42,460 nt of DNA from Paenibacillus sp. MSJ-34 (GCF_018918005.1 NZ_JAHLPR010000052.1:1-42460), one strand, 5' to 3'. Shown: positions 1-9,460, counted from the first letter of the stretch. Translations and numbers: made by a program. Notes: a model not told the origin generated them from the sequence alone.

Positions 1-52
1 ACTCGATTTTTGAACTGGGTTTAGTTTGGTGTTGTCTTTTTTCCTGACTCAT
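1..52 (-). CDS. N-terminal fragment of an unidentified gene, cut by the window edge
   Basis: An ATG at 52-50 is preceded by AAGGA eight bases upstream and opens a frame (MSQEKRQHQTKPSS...) that stays open to the window edge, giving 17 visible residues. It starts 38 bases after the stop of the chorismate-binding enzyme and points the same way, so it is probably the next gene of that operon. pabA commonly follows pabB, but the visible residues do not resemble the usual PabA start (MI..IDNYDSFTYN). I do not assign a function; the start is supported only by the ribosome site. Confidence 0.4.
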   Translation of the reverse strand, partial: MSQEKRQHQTKPSSKIE

Positions 53-90
53 TGACCTGTTCCTTAAAGTAAATTTCCAATTCTCATGAA

Positions 91-1707
91 TCAGGGGCTT
101 GACATCTTACCGCTGGACTTCTTTTGACTCCGCTTGAAACGGTAATCGCCAAGTTCCCGCTCGCTGTATTGAATGGCCTTCCATAAAGCCTTCGCTTTAT
201 TCATCGATTCGTAATATTCCCGCTCCGGATCGGAATCGATCACAATTCCGGCTCCGGCTTGAATATGGCCGACGCCTTCCCGGACCGTCAACGTTCGTAT
301 AATAATATTAAATTCCATATTCCCGTTATAGTCAATAAAACCGAGCGACCCGGTATACGGTCCCCGCCGCGTAGGCTCGAGCTCCTCGATAATTTCCATC
401 GTGCGAATTTTCGGCGCGCCGGTAATCGTCCCGCCCGGGAAGGTAGCGGCAAGCACGTCGTATGCATCCTTCCCTTCGGCCAGTTCGCCGACCACTTCGG
501 ACACGAGATGCATGACATGCGAATAATATTCAACAGCCATCAACTCGCTGACGCGCACCGTTCCGTACTTGGAAATGCGGCCAAGATCATTGCGCTCCAA
601 ATCGACGAGCATAATATGCTCCGCCCGCTCCTTCTCGCTTGCCAGTAATTCCGCCGCCATCTCGCGGTCTTCGCGTTCCGTCCGCCCTCTTCTTCTCGTT
701 CCCGCGATCGGCCGCGTGCTGACTCGTCCCCGCTCCAACTTCACAAGCAGCTCCGGCGAAGCCGACACAAGCTGAAAATCGGGGCAGCGCAGAAATCCCA
801 TATACGGGGAAGGGTTGAATAAGCGCAGCCATTCGTACAACTCTTCCGGAACCGAACGGATCGCCCTGCTCTGACGCAGCGACAAGTTGACTTGAAATAC
901 GTCCCCTTGCCGTATATATTGCTGAATTCGGCGTACGGCCTCCTCGAAATCGGATTTCGGAAATAACGTCTCGATTCCCGTAAGCGACTCGATATCCATA
1001 TGCAGCTTGTCTTCCTGCACCATGCGAAGACGGGCATCATATTCCGCCGCCGTTCTCTCATCGTCGGCGGACGACCGGATCGCATCCCACTGCCCCTTCA
1101 TGCGCCGTTCGCTCTGAAGGGCGGCTTGGTACAGCCGCGGCAACGCCTCTTCGTCCGCTAACGTAGTCAAGACCGGCGTATGTACCGCGCAATAGAGCTC
1201 GGCCCGTTCATGATCGATAATCCACAACTCGTTGATGCGCATAAACAGATAGTCCGGCAAACCGAGATCGTCAGCCGCCCGCTCGGGCAGTTCCTCCAGC
1301 GAACGAACCGTATCGTAGCTCAAGTACCCGACGCAGCCCCCGATAAACTTCGGCGCTCCATCGACGAAGGGAGAGCGATACGGCGCCATCCAGCCCTTAA
1401 CGAGCTCTAGAGGCTTGCCGGTAAGCGATTGCCCTTCGGCATTCGCAGACAATTCGTCGGCCTGCGCCCGATCGCCTTTCCCGCGTATCACAGCTTCGGG
1501 ACGCAATCCGAGAAATGTATAGCGCCCGTCTTTCCCGCTTTCGAGAACAAATGCGTAATCCCCCGCCGTATGCCAAGCCTGATTCCATGACCGCAGCCTT
1601 TCGGGCGAGTCGAGTTTATATTTGACAACATAAGGCAAAACGGTATATTGTTGCTCCGCCCATTTCCGCCATTGATCGTATGATGTTAGAACCGTGCCAA
1701 CCGTCAC
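91..1707 (-). CDS. pabB: Chorismate-utilising enzyme, component I (aminodeoxychorismate or anthranilate synthase)
   Basis: Converts chorismate plus ammonia or glutamine to an aminated product, as the large subunit of folate (PabB) or tryptophan (TrpE) synthesis. The C-terminal chorismate-binding domain is complete, with PIAGTRRRG, HIMLVDLERNDLGR, FPGGTITGAPK and the end motif GAGIVIDSDPEREY. The GTG at 1707 is taken as start because GGAGG lies seven bases upstream, giving 538 residues; the open frame runs further to 1770 without a better site. The motif PIAGT has Ala where E. coli PabB has its covalent Lys (PIKGT), so the motif does not separate PabB from TrpE. The order cysK then this gene matches B. 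subtilis pabB, so that name is preferred by context. Confidence 0.85.
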   Translation of the reverse strand: MTVGTVLTSYDQWRKWAEQQYTVLPYVVKYKLDSPERLRSWNQAWHTAGDYAFVLESGKDGRYTFLGLRPEAVIRGKGDRAQADELSANAEGQSLTGKPLELVKGWMAPYRSPFVDGAPKFIGGCVGYLSYDTVRSLEELPERAADDLGLPDYLFMRINELWIIDHERAELYCAVHTPVLTTLADEEALPRLYQAALQSERRMKGQWDAIRSSADDERTAAEYDARLRMVQEDKLHMDIESLTGIETLFPKSDFEEAVRRIQQYIRQGDVFQVNLSLRQSRAIRSVPEELYEWLRLFNPSPYMGFLRCPDFQLVSASPELLVKLERGRVSTRPIAGTRRRGRTEREDREMAAELLASEKERAEHIMLVDLERNDLGRISKYGTVRVSELMAVEYYSHVMHLVSEVVGELAEGKDAYDVLAATFPGGTITGAPKIRTMEIIEELEPTRRGPYTGSLGFIDYNGNMEFNIIIRTLTVREGVGHIQAGAGIVIDSDPEREYYESMNKAKALWKAIQYSERELGDYRFKRSQKKSSGKMSSP

Positions 1708-1855
1708 TGTTGATCCTCCAATATGATCCGAGTAAAGATTTATGAATAGTGTAATATAAATGCGATGCATAAGAAAGATGCCGTTTAATGGCGAAACATC
1801 CGAAACGGAGTCGCCTATTGGAAGAAGCCCCGGAATCGTTCCCGATAATACGGCA

Positions 1856-1882
1856 AACCCGGCACCATACCGGTACCGGGTT
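1856..1882 (-). terminator. Hairpin between cysK and pabB
   Basis: AACCCGG and CCGGGTT are exactly complementary around a 13-base loop, in the 207-bp gap between the cysK stop and the pabB start. There is no run of T on either side, so it is a weak terminator at best. It may reduce read-through or stabilise the upstream message. I looked for a T-box signature (AGGGTGGNACCGCG) here and did not see one. The rest of the gap shows nothing else I can name. Confidence 0.3.
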
Positions 1883-1914
1883 CGAAGTCGACAACTTCAA
1901 TCTGGACAAATTGA

Positions 1915-2850
1915 TTATTCAAATTGGAATAGAGGCGTGCTCAAGTAACGTTCGCCGTTGCTCGGAACGACGGCTACGACTCGTTTGCCTTTGCCGAGTT
2001 CCTTCGCGACCTTCAAAGCGGCGAAGATGGCGGCGCCGGAGGAAATTCCGCACAGAATGCCCTCTTCTTTCGCCACGCGGCGAGCCGTTTCGAAAGCTTC
2101 GTCGTTATCGACCGTTTGCACCACGTCATAAATTTCACGGTTTAAAATATCAGGGATGAAATTCGCGCCGATGCCTTGAATTTTATGCGGTCCTGGCTTT
2201 CCGCCGGACAAAATCGGCGATGCCGCAGGCTCGACCGCTACGATCTTGATATTCGGGAAGCTTTCCTTCAACACTTCTCCCGCGCCGGAAATCGTGCCGC
2301 CCGTACCGATTCCCGCTACGAACGCATCCAGCTTGCCGTCAAGCGAATGGATCGCCTCGACAATTTCCGGTCCGGTCGTTTCGCGGTGGATTTTCACATT
2401 GGCTTGGTTCTTAAATTGCTGCGGCATAAAATAGCCCGGATTCTCGGCTACCAGTTCCTCCGCTTTGCGCACCGCCCCGTTCATCCCTTCGGATCCCGGC
2501 GTCAGCACCAACTCGGCGCCGTACGCGCGGAGCAAATTGCGGCGCTCGATGCTCATCGTTTCCGGCATGACCAGAATCGCTTTATATCCTTTGGCGGCGG
2601 CGACCATTGCGAGGCCGATTCCCGTGTTGCCGCTCGTCGGCTCCACGATCGTATCGCCCGGCTTCAACTTTCCTTCGCTCTCCGCAACTTCAACCATGCT
2701 TATGGCGATCCGGTCTTTGACGCTGGAACCCGGATTTTGATATTCGAGCTTCACATAAATTTCCGCACTGTCTTCCGGTACGATGCGGTTCAAGCGTACA
2801 AGCGGCGTATCGCCGATCAAATCCGTGATACTTTGTACAATTTTAGCCAT
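1915..2850 (-). CDS. cysK: Cysteine synthase A (O-acetylserine sulfhydrylase)
   Basis: PLP enzyme joining O-acetylserine and sulfide to form cysteine in the cytoplasm. At 311 residues it has the family's usual length. The PLP lysine lies in NPGSSVKDR near residue 43, the substrate loop is TSGNTG near 71, the phosphate-binding loop is GTGGTISG near 179, and the pyridine-ring serine lies in GISSGA near 268. ATG at 2850 has an AGGAGG ribosome site. The gene has its own sigma-A-like promoter upstream and a 207-bp gap to pabB, so it may be transcribed alone or with pabB. It ends in TPLFQFE, so it is not truncated. No oddities were seen. Confidence 0.97.
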   Translation of the reverse strand: MAKIVQSITDLIGDTPLVRLNRIVPEDSAEIYVKLEYQNPGSSVKDRIAISMVEVAESEGKLKPGDTIVEPTSGNTGIGLAMVAAAKGYKAILVMPETMSIERRNLLRAYGAELVLTPGSEGMNGAVRKAEELVAENPGYFMPQQFKNQANVKIHRETTGPEIVEAIHSLDGKLDAFVAGIGTGGTISGAGEVLKESFPNIKIVAVEPAASPILSGGKPGPHKIQGIGANFIPDILNREIYDVVQTVDNDEAFETARRVAKEEGILCGISSGAAIFAALKVAKELGKGKRVVAVVPSNGERYLSTPLFQFE

Positions 2851-2932
2851 GGTAACTCCTCCTAAACGTTTTTGCAGTTATGTTCGATGTCATTTTTAAT
2901 TTCCGAGTAATTAGGTAGGTTTTATTACTTTC

Positions 2933-2961
2933 ATAGTAACAACCTTTCCACGGATTGTCAA
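2933..2961 (-). promoter_or_regulatory. cysK promoter (sigma-A type), possible CymR-like control
   Basis: Read on the minus strand, TTGACA (2961-2956), a 17-base spacer and TACTAT (2938-2933) form a near-consensus promoter about 83 bp before the cysK start. Between the -10 and the ribosome site lies an AT-rich segment with ACCTACCTAATTAC and CGGAAATTA, which resembles the CymR operators of Bacillus cysteine genes in composition. I cannot align it to a matrix, so the CymR part is only a suggestion. Confidence 0.6.
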
Positions 2962-3055
2962 CAAGAAATCGCCTTGAAACCCCCATATTAATGCAAAAAA
3001 ATACTTCGCAAGCCGACCGCCCGCAAAGCATTTCCAAACGATTCAAAAATTCGTG

Positions 3056-4030
3056 TTATTGCACGATGAAACGAGGATCGAGAATTACCGCATTATACTT
3101 TTCCCTTAACTCTTGTTCCAATTCGTATACAGATTTTCCTTTTTGCAATGCGGCGTCTTTCCGCGCCGTCTTGCGCAATTCGTCGCCTTGCAGCGACCGC
3201 GGCTCCTCCTTGCCGGTTAATTGGATGACCGCGTATCGGCCGTCGTCCAATAGGATCGGTTCGCTAATGTCTCCGACCTGCATCCCCCTGGCAGCGGACA
3301 ATATATTCGCATCGACGAAAGGATCGTCATCGCCGATCCAGCCCAACGCCCCGCCGTTGTCCGCGGTTCCGTAATCAAGCGAAACCTGCCGCGCCACTTG
3401 CGGGAACGGCTGCCCTTCGCCCAGAAGCTTCAATGCATCCAGGGCGTCGGGTTTGGTTTTCACAACGATCTGCGCGATGTTGTATTGTGCGGCGACGCGG
3501 TATTGATCCGCATGAGCCGCAATATATTCGTCGACTTCCCGATCGCTCACTTTGACGCCGGAAACGGCCACCTTCTCGGCCAGCAAACGGTCGTACGTAT
3601 CTTGCCGCAACTGTTCCGGGCTTAAGCCAAACTGCTCGAACATCGCATCGTAATAGGCCCGCTCGCTTGGGTAGCCGGACATCATTCTTCGCAGCTCTTC
3701 CTCCACTTCCCGGTCGGTGACGTCAAGGCCGAGCGAGACGGCTTCTTTGGCAAACGCCTTGCGCGTCAGCAGAAGCTGCAGCGTAACCGCGCCGTATTGC
3801 CGCACCAGCTCTTCCCGCAAATCGCCGGCGGTTACCGTCTCGCCACCGATCTCCGCCACCGGTGTGCCGTCCGTTTCGTCGATTTCGGAGGGCGTCGCGG
3901 TTGCGCCGGATTTCTCCGTCCCCGGCATATTCAAACCCCACATTAAAATCATGCACGACAAAACAACTACACACCCGAACAACAGGGCGACCGCGGCCCA
4001 TAATCCTTTCTCAATCCTCGTCATACACAT
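3056..4030 (-). CDS. yacD: Membrane-anchored peptidyl-prolyl isomerase, PpiC/parvulin type (YacD-like)
   Basis: Predicted extracytoplasmic foldase of the parvulin class. Residues ~9-32 form one hydrophobic segment (signal anchor). A SurA-type N-domain follows at ~55-165, with EIGGETVTAGDLREELVRQYG, and a PpiC domain at ~180-285 with QYNIAQIVVKT, FPQVARQVSLD, GGALGWIGDDDP and ILLDDGRYAVIQL. The protein has 324 residues. Two in-frame ATGs (codons 1 and 3) lie close together; AAAGGG is 4 and 10 bases from them, so the second (4024) may be the real start. It sits between hslO and cysK, the position of B. subtilis yacD. Substrates are unknown. Confidence 0.88.
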   Translation of the reverse strand: MCMTRIEKGLWAAVALLFGCVVVLSCMILMWGLNMPGTEKSGATATPSEIDETDGTPVAEIGGETVTAGDLREELVRQYGAVTLQLLLTRKAFAKEAVSLGLDVTDREVEEELRRMMSGYPSERAYYDAMFEQFGLSPEQLRQDTYDRLLAEKVAVSGVKVSDREVDEYIAAHADQYRVAAQYNIAQIVVKTKPDALDALKLLGEGQPFPQVARQVSLDYGTADNGGALGWIGDDDPFVDANILSAARGMQVGDISEPILLDDGRYAVIQLTGKEEPRSLQGDELRKTARKDAALQKGKSVYELEQELREKYNAVILDPRFIVQ

Positions 4031-4063
4031 TAAACCCTTTACTTTATACTTCTGCCGCCCGCT

Positions 4064-4957
4064 TTATTTGCTTGCTGCCCGTTCCAGTACATTTTGCAAT
4101 TGCTCTCGATCGAATTGGTACGCTTCGTTGCAGAAATGGCATACGACCTCGGCCTTGCCGTCTTCCTTGATCATTTCCTCGATTTCCTGCTTGCCCAAAC
4201 TGATTAACGTTTGCTCTACCCGTTCGTAGGAACATTTGCATTGAAAACGAATGTCCATTCGATCGAGCACATTGACGTCCTCGACAATCCAACCGAGAAG
4301 TTCGTCCAATTCCAATCCTTGATCGAGCAACGCGGTAACAGGCGGGAGCATGCCGACGGCATTTTCAATCTTCGTAATATCTTCATCGGCTAATCCGGGC
4401 AATAATTGAACAATAAATCCGCCGGCCGTAATGACGGAAGAATCGGTATCGACAAGTACGCCGAGACCGACGGCGGAAGGAGTTTGTTCCGACTTGGCAA
4501 AATAATACGTGAAATCTTCGCCCAATTCGCCCGAGATGATCGGAACGCTCCCATGGTAGGGCTCTTTCAGGCCGAGATCTTTAATGACATGGATGAAGCC
4601 TTCTCTTCCCACCGCGCCCGCCACGTCCAATTTGCCTTGCGCATTGCTGGCCAGATGCACCTGCGGATGCGTGACATAACCGCGCACCTCGCCATTGGCG
4701 TTGGCGTCGGCCACGATTTGGCCGATGGGACCGTCTCCTTTCACTTGGATCGTCAGCTTCTCATTGCCTTTCAGCATGGCGCCCATCATGGCCGCCGCCG
4801 TTACCGTCCGGCCCAGCGCCGCCGTGGCCGTAGGATAGGTGCCGTGCCTGCGCTGCAGTTCATCCACCAAATGAGTCGTGCGAACGGCAAACACGCGTAC
4901 TTTGCCGCCGAATGCCGTCCCGCGGATTAAATAATCTTGTTCTTGGTTGTTCGCCAT
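4064..4957 (-). CDS. hslO: Redox-regulated chaperone Hsp33
   Basis: Cytoplasmic holdase that is switched on by oxidation. The protein has 297 residues, the family's length. The N-terminal domain shows LIRGTAFGGKVRVFAVRTT, and the middle shows GPIGQIVADANANGEVRGY. The C-terminal zinc centre is present as CKC near residue 240 and CHFC near 273, the four cysteines that bind zinc when reduced and form disulfides when oxidised. ATG at 4957 has AGGAGG six bases upstream. It follows coaX, as in Bacillus, but a tandem repeat of about 145 bp fills the gap between them. Confidence 0.96.
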   Translation of the reverse strand: MANNQEQDYLIRGTAFGGKVRVFAVRTTHLVDELQRRHGTYPTATAALGRTVTAAAMMGAMLKGNEKLTIQVKGDGPIGQIVADANANGEVRGYVTHPQVHLASNAQGKLDVAGAVGREGFIHVIKDLGLKEPYHGSVPIISGELGEDFTYYFAKSEQTPSAVGLGVLVDTDSSVITAGGFIVQLLPGLADEDITKIENAVGMLPPVTALLDQGLELDELLGWIVEDVNVLDRMDIRFQCKCSYERVEQTLISLGKQEIEEMIKEDGKAEVVCHFCNEAYQFDREQLQNVLERAASK

Positions 4958-4976
4958 GATGCAATCCTCCTAAAAG

Positions 4977-5120
4977 TTTTGTGAGCGTTGCTTCTAGACT
5001 GAGCTTCGAACAAAACTCGCCTCGGAAGCATACGCTTTGTTTTGTGAGCGTTGCTTCTACGATTGGGCTTCGAACAAAACTTGCTTCGTAAGCATCCGCT
5101 TTGTTTTGTGAGCGTTGCGA
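4977..5120. repeat. Tandem ~64-bp intergenic repeat (two full units and a partial third)
   Basis: TTTTGTGAGCGTTGC occurs at 4977, 5040 and 5104 (steps of 63 and 64). Each full unit continues through GCTTCGAACAAAACT and AAGCAT.CGCTTTG. Inside a unit AGTTTTGT and ACAAAACT are complementary, so each unit can fold. It fills nearly all of the space between the coaX stop and the hslO ribosome site, so it is transcribed if these genes share a message. No protein is encoded. It could be a copy of a dispersed intergenic repeat; other loci would be needed to tell. Confidence 0.85.
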
Positions 5121-5122
5121 TT

Positions 5123-5887
5123 CTATTGATTCCGTTCATAAATGAGACGCAATCCTTCCAGCGTCAACATCGGGTTGATCTTCTCAATCGTGCGCGATTC
5201 GCTTGCGATCAGTTCGGCTAAACCGCCGGTGGCGACCACCTTAGGGTTTTCCCCATATTCCGCCTTCATTCGCTCGACGATCCCGTCCACTTGTCCCGCA
5301 TAACCGAATATGATGCCGGATTGCATCGCATGGACCGTATTGCGGCCGATGACGCTCTTCGGTTTGGTTAACTCGATCCGGGGAAGCATGGACGCGCGCT
5401 GATATAACGCCTCCGTCGAAATTTGAATGCCGGGAACGATCGCCCCGCCTAAATAATTGCTTTTTCCATCGATATAATCGAATGTCGTCGCCGTTCCGAA
5501 ATCAACTACGATAATCGGCGCCCCGTATTGTTCGATCGCCGACACCGAATTGACGATCCGGTCGGCTCCGACTTCGCGGGGATACTCGTACCGTATATTG
5601 AGGCCTGTTTTGATTCCAGGTCCGATAATGAGCGGTTCTTTATAGAGATATGTTTTGGATAGAACCTCAAGCATATGCATCAATGGAGGCACGACGCTGG
5701 AAATAATGACGCCGTCGATATCCTTTACTTGCAGTTTTCCCATACGGAACAAATTATGAATCATGATGCCGTATTCGTCTACCGTAGCCGACCGGTTCGT
5801 ACTCAGGCGCCAATGATGAAGCAGTTCGCGCCCTTTGTATACGCCCAGCACGATATTTGTATTTCCTACATCGATCACCAATATCAT
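5123..5887 (-). CDS. coaX: Type III pantothenate kinase
   Basis: Phosphorylates pantothenate, the first step of coenzyme A synthesis, in the cytoplasm. The protein has 254 residues. The ASKHA-fold phosphate-1 motif is [10 protein letters not shown] at residues 6-15, the catalytic and base region is [10 protein letters not shown] near 104, the phosphate-2 motif is [11 protein letters not shown] near 127, and the adenosine loop is VVATGGLAE near 218. ATG at 5887 has GAGGGG eleven bases upstream. It starts eight bases after the nadC stop, so it is probably cotranscribed with the nad genes. In B. subtilis it follows ftsH directly; here nadABC stands between them. Confidence 0.96.
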   Translation of the reverse strand: MILVIDVGNTNIVLGVYKGRELLHHWRLSTNRSATVDEYGIMIHNLFRMGKLQVKDIDGVIISSVVPPLMHMLEVLSKTYLYKEPLIIGPGIKTGLNIRYEYPREVGADRIVNSVSAIEQYGAPIIVVDFGTATTFDYIDGKSNYLGGAIVPGIQISTEALYQRASMLPRIELTKPKSVIGRNTVHAMQSGIIFGYAGQVDGIVERMKAEYGENPKVVATGGLAELIASESRTIEKINPMLTLEGLRLIYERNQ

Positions 5888-5895
5888 GCTTGCCG

Positions 5896-6768
5896 TTACC
5901 CCTCTTTCTTCGCGTTCAAATCCAAGCTAATATCAAGCGCTTTGACGGAGTAGGTGAGTCCCCCTACCGAGATAACGTCGACGCCGCTTGCCGCAATGTC
6001 CCGCACCGTCTCCAGCGATACGTTGCCGGACGCCTCTACAATCGCATGCGGCGCCTGCGCCTTAATTGCTTGTACCGCTTCCTTCATATGCTCAGGCTTC
6101 ATATTGTCCAGCATAATGATGTCGGCGCGCGCCTCGATCGCTTCCTGCAACTGATCCATATTTTCCACTTCGATTTCGATCTTCATCGTATGCGGAACGC
6201 CCGCGCGTACCCGGTTCACGGCCTGCGCAATGCTGCCGGCGCCTTTGATGTGATTGTCCTTGATCATGACGGCATCGTACAATCCGAACCGATGATTCGC
6301 CCCTCCGCCGACGCGGACCGCATATTTCTCCAATTGCCGATGCCCCGGCGTCGTTTTTCTCGTATCGGCCAGCCGGACGTTCAAACCGGCTACGGCGTCT
6401 ACGAACGATCTTGTTTTGGTCGCGATGCCGGACAAGCGCTGCATCAAATTCAAAGCCAGCCGTTCCCCCGTCAAAATGCTGCGAGTACGTCCTTCCACGA
6501 CCGCAAGCACCGTGCCGCGTTCGACATGCGCGCCTTCCTGCACGTCCGCCGAAAAATGCAACTCAGGATCTACGACGGCAAATACAAGCCGGGCAACAGG
6601 AAGTCCCGCGACAATGCCCGATTCTTTCGCGTGAATAATCCCCTTCGACTGATGGTTTGCCGCGATCGTATATTGCGTCGTTACGTCGCCCGTACCGATA
6701 TCCTCTTGCAGCCAGGCGCGAATTTGCTCTTTTAATTGTTCATTATACCCGTTCCACAATGTCAACAC
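5896..6768 (-). CDS. nadC: Nicotinate-nucleotide pyrophosphorylase (quinolinate phosphoribosyltransferase)
   Basis: Makes nicotinate mononucleotide from quinolinate and PRPP, the third step of de novo NAD synthesis. Family motifs are GDVTTQ near residue 27, [56 protein letters not shown] and [11 protein letters not shown] near the end. The frame opens with GTG at 6768, inside the last codons of nadB (26-base overlap). GAGGAG lies too close to that GTG, and TTG codons 2 and 4 lie 4 and 10 bases from it, so the exact start is unsettled and translation is probably coupled to nadB. About 290 residues is normal for the family. Confidence 0.95.
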   Translation of the reverse strand: MLTLWNGYNEQLKEQIRAWLQEDIGTGDVTTQYTIAANHQSKGIIHAKESGIVAGLPVARLVFAVVDPELHFSADVQEGAHVERGTVLAVVEGRTRSILTGERLALNLMQRLSGIATKTRSFVDAVAGLNVRLADTRKTTPGHRQLEKYAVRVGGGANHRFGLYDAVMIKDNHIKGAGSIAQAVNRVRAGVPHTMKIEIEVENMDQLQEAIEARADIIMLDNMKPEHMKEAVQAIKAQAPHAIVEASGNVSLETVRDIAASGVDVISVGGLTYSVKALDISLDLNAKKEG

Positions 6769-8374
6769 GCTCCTCTGTCAATCCTTGTTTGCGGTGGATC
6801 AGCGAATGTTTGCGCCACACCATATCGTCTCGTTCCGGAAAATCCTCGCGGTAGTGCGCCCCGCGGCTTTCCTGCCGCCAAATGGCCGCCTGCGTAAGCA
6901 ATAGGGCGCACGTCAGCATATTGGCGAATTCGAATTCTTCCTTCTTCGCCAGACATGTATCGTATATCGGCAACTGCCGGTTCAATTCTTCCAACCCTTT
7001 ATGCAAACCTTCGTCATTGCGGCGAAGACCGGCGCAGCGTACCATCGTTTTTTGCAATTTTAACTTTTTCTCGATCACCGCCTGCATCGGGCTGTCGCTT
7101 CGGCCGGCGGAATATGCGATCCCGGTCAGATCGCGCTCGATCGGCTGCAGTGCATTGATTCGTTCGACGATGCGCCGCCCGAACACGATCGCTTCCGAAA
7201 GCGAATTGCTTGCCAGCCGATTCGCGCCGTGGACGCCTGTGGACGAAACTTCGCCGCATGCGAACAGACGGCGTATATTCGTCTCTCCGTTCAGATCGGT
7301 CCGAACGCCCCCCATCGTGTAATGCGCGGCAGGCGCGACCGGAATCCAATCCGACGTCAAGTCGAGACCATACCTCAAGCAATATTCATATATCGTAGGG
7401 AACCGGTGCTTGATCAGACTTTCCGATTCATGCGTAATATCCAAATAAACGAACGTCGATTTCGTTTCTTCCATCTCGCTGACGATAGCCCGCGCCACGA
7501 CATCCCGCGGCGCCAGCTCAAGTTGATGATGATATTTGTCCATAAACCGCTCGCCTTTGATGTTGCGCAATACGGCTCCTTCTCCGCGCACCGCTTCGGA
7601 AATGAGAAAACGCGGCGCACCGGGATAACATAGCGAGGTAGGATGGAATTGGATAAATTCCATATCCCGTACCGTCGCCCCGGCACGGTAAGCCATCGCA
7701 ATCCCGTCCCCTGTCGCAACATCGGGATTCGTCGTATACCGGTACAATTGGCCCGCTCCGCCCGAACAAAGGACAGTCGCCTTCCCTTGCACGAACACGC
7801 GCCGCCCGTCGGGACGCTGCACAAGAACGCCGACGCATTCCCCGCCATCGGTAATCAGGTCGATCGCAAAATGCTCCTCCCAAATGTCGATGTTCGGATT
7901 GCTTCTCGCCTGGTCGGATAACGCTCTTACGATTTCAAAGCCGGTAGCGTCCCCATTGGCGTGCAAAATGCGGCGATGGCTGTGCGCCCCCTCCTTCGTC
8001 AACGCGAATTCTCCGTTCTCGGTATCGAAGGAGGTTCCCATGGAGACCAAATCCTGCACGCCTGCCGGGCCTTCGTGAACGAGCGCATCGACCGCCTCGT
8101 CCGAGCAAAGCCCGGCTCCGGCGATCAGGGTATCCTCCCGATGATAGGCCGGGGAATCTTCGTCGGATATGACGGCTGCGATGCCGCCTTGCGCGTAGCG
8201 GGTGTTGCTGTCGAGGAGCGATTTTTTCGTAATCATAATGACCCGGTTATGTTCGCTTGCTTTGATAGACGTGAACAGCCCGGCGATTCCGACGCCGATC
8301 ACGACGACATCGGTTTGAATATGCGGTACATCCTGCAGTGAAAAATCGACTAAATATGGCGGAATCATTGTCAT
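6743..8374 (-). CDS. nadB: L-aspartate oxidase
   Basis: FAD enzyme oxidising L-aspartate to iminoaspartate, the first step of de novo NAD synthesis. The FAD-binding start is VVVIGVGIAGLFTS near residue 24. Substrate and flavin motifs include NTRYAQGGIAA, HANGDATGFEI, EFIQFHPTSL, EAVRGEGAVLRN, HYTMGGVRTD and GEVSSTGVHGANRLASNSL. The C-terminal helical domain runs to [12 protein letters not shown]. The 543-residue frame has ATG at 8374 and a second ATG two codons on; AGGTGA fits the second slightly better. It lies 31 bp after nadA and overlaps nadC, a tight three-gene operon. Confidence 0.96.
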   Translation of the reverse strand: MTMIPPYLVDFSLQDVPHIQTDVVVIGVGIAGLFTSIKASEHNRVIMITKKSLLDSNTRYAQGGIAAVISDEDSPAYHREDTLIAGAGLCSDEAVDALVHEGPAGVQDLVSMGTSFDTENGEFALTKEGAHSHRRILHANGDATGFEIVRALSDQARSNPNIDIWEEHFAIDLITDGGECVGVLVQRPDGRRVFVQGKATVLCSGGAGQLYRYTTNPDVATGDGIAMAYRAGATVRDMEFIQFHPTSLCYPGAPRFLISEAVRGEGAVLRNIKGERFMDKYHHQLELAPRDVVARAIVSEMEETKSTFVYLDITHESESLIKHRFPTIYEYCLRYGLDLTSDWIPVAPAAHYTMGGVRTDLNGETNIRRLFACGEVSSTGVHGANRLASNSLSEAIVFGRRIVERINALQPIERDLTGIAYSAGRSDSPMQAVIEKKLKLQKTMVRCAGLRRNDEGLHKGLEELNRQLPIYDTCLAKKEEFEFANMLTCALLLTQAAIWRQESRGAHYREDFPERDDMVWRKHSLIHRKQGLTEERVDIVERV

Positions 8375-8405
8375 TCACCTATCTTGGGCAAGAGAGTAGC
8401 GCATG

Positions 8406-9344
8406 CTACTTGACTTGTAACATGCGCTCTAAGGAAAGCCGTGCTTGATCGGCGATATGCGGCGGAACGTAAATTTGCGGCTGCATCGTCTCCAAACATT
8501 TGACCAGCTTCTTGAGGTTATTTACTTTCATATTCGGGCAAACGAGAAATTTGGATGCGAAGTGGAACGTTTTGTTCGGGCTGTCTTTGCGCAATTGATA
8601 GCCGGTACCGTCTTCCGTTCCTATAATAAACTCTTGGCAATCCGAGCTTTTGCAGTATTCGAGGATCGCGGTCGTACTTCCAACAAAATCCCCCATAGCG
8701 ACCACTTCGGGACGGCATTCGGGATGCACGACGAATTGCGCGTTCGGATATTGCTTCTTCATCTCCACGACGTCTTTCACCGTCAGCATGTCGTGCGTAT
8801 TGCAATAACCTTCCCAAATAATAAGTTCTCTGCCGGTTTTCTCTTGTACGTAATGGCCCAGATTTTTGTCGGGTACCCATATGATTTCTTCCGCGTCCAG
8901 CGATTGAATGACTTTGACCGCGTTGGACGAGGTACAGCATATATCGGTTTCAGCTTTAATTTCCGCGGAGGAGTTAATATACGTGACGACCTTCGCATTC
9001 GGATGCTGTGCTTTCAATTTGCGCAATCCGTCGACGTTGACCATATCCGCCATCGGGCAGCCTGCGCGCTCGTCGGGAATGATGACCGTTTTGTTCGGGG
9101 CCAATATTTTGGCGCTCTCCCCCATAAAATGAACCCCGCAAAATACGATCGTATCCGCGTCCGTCTCCGCCGCTTTCTGCGCAAGCAGGAACGAATCGCC
9201 GCGGAAATCGGCAACCTCTTGAATTTCGTCGCGTTGATAATAATGAGCCAGTATGATTGCGTTTCTCTCTTTTTTCAATTGCATCAGCCGTTCGCGCAAT
9301 TCGCGGTTTTGTTCGGCTTTATGCTGCAAAGCTAAAGCTTCCAT
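8406..9344 (-). CDS. nadA: Quinolinate synthase (4Fe-4S enzyme)
   Basis: Condenses iminoaspartate with dihydroxyacetone phosphate to quinolinate. The protein has 312 residues. The three cysteines expected to bind the 4Fe-4S cluster are visible in CGVHFMGESAKI, HPECRPEV and CPNMKVNN. Substrate motifs include AHYYQRDEIQEVADFRGDS and CCTSSNAVKV. First gene of nadABC, with a strong promoter about 80 bp upstream and a GGGGGAGC ribosome site before ATG at 9344. Confidence 0.96.
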   Translation of the reverse strand: MEALALQHKAEQNRELRERLMQLKKERNAIILAHYYQRDEIQEVADFRGDSFLLAQKAAETDADTIVFCGVHFMGESAKILAPNKTVIIPDERAGCPMADMVNVDGLRKLKAQHPNAKVVTYINSSAEIKAETDICCTSSNAVKVIQSLDAEEIIWVPDKNLGHYVQEKTGRELIIWEGYCNTHDMLTVKDVVEMKKQYPNAQFVVHPECRPEVVAMGDFVGSTTAILEYCKSSDCQEFIIGTEDGTGYQLRKDSPNKTFHFASKFLVCPNMKVNNLKKLVKCLETMQPQIYVPPHIADQARLSLERMLQVK

Positions 9345-9424
9345 TGATGCTCCCCCTTAACCAAAAGCTTTTCTCTTTATGATATGTGGCACCACTCTAT
9401 AAATCGTTCGAATCTTTATCAATT

Positions 9425-9453
9425 AATTTACACAACGCAGAAGTAAGTGTCAA
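9425..9453 (-). promoter_or_regulatory. nadABC promoter (sigma-A type)
   Basis: On the minus strand TTGACA (9453-9448) is followed after exactly 17 bases by TAAATT (9430-9425), about 80 bp before the nadA start. The spacer begins CACTTAC and ends TTGTGT, giving an imperfect ACAC/GTGT dyad across the promoter that could be a site for a nicotinate-responsive repressor. The dyad is weak and the regulator is not shown in this window. Confidence 0.65.
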
Positions 9454-9460
9454 TGAAAGT

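Noticed and set aside
1771-1914. T-box or other riboswitch before pabB
   Set aside because: There is a hairpin, but no T-box consensus sequence or terminator/antiterminator pair could be found.
4977-5120. CRISPR or member of the four-box array family
   Set aside because: This is a plain direct tandem repeat without spacers, and its palindromes do not follow the 51/62/51 spacing.
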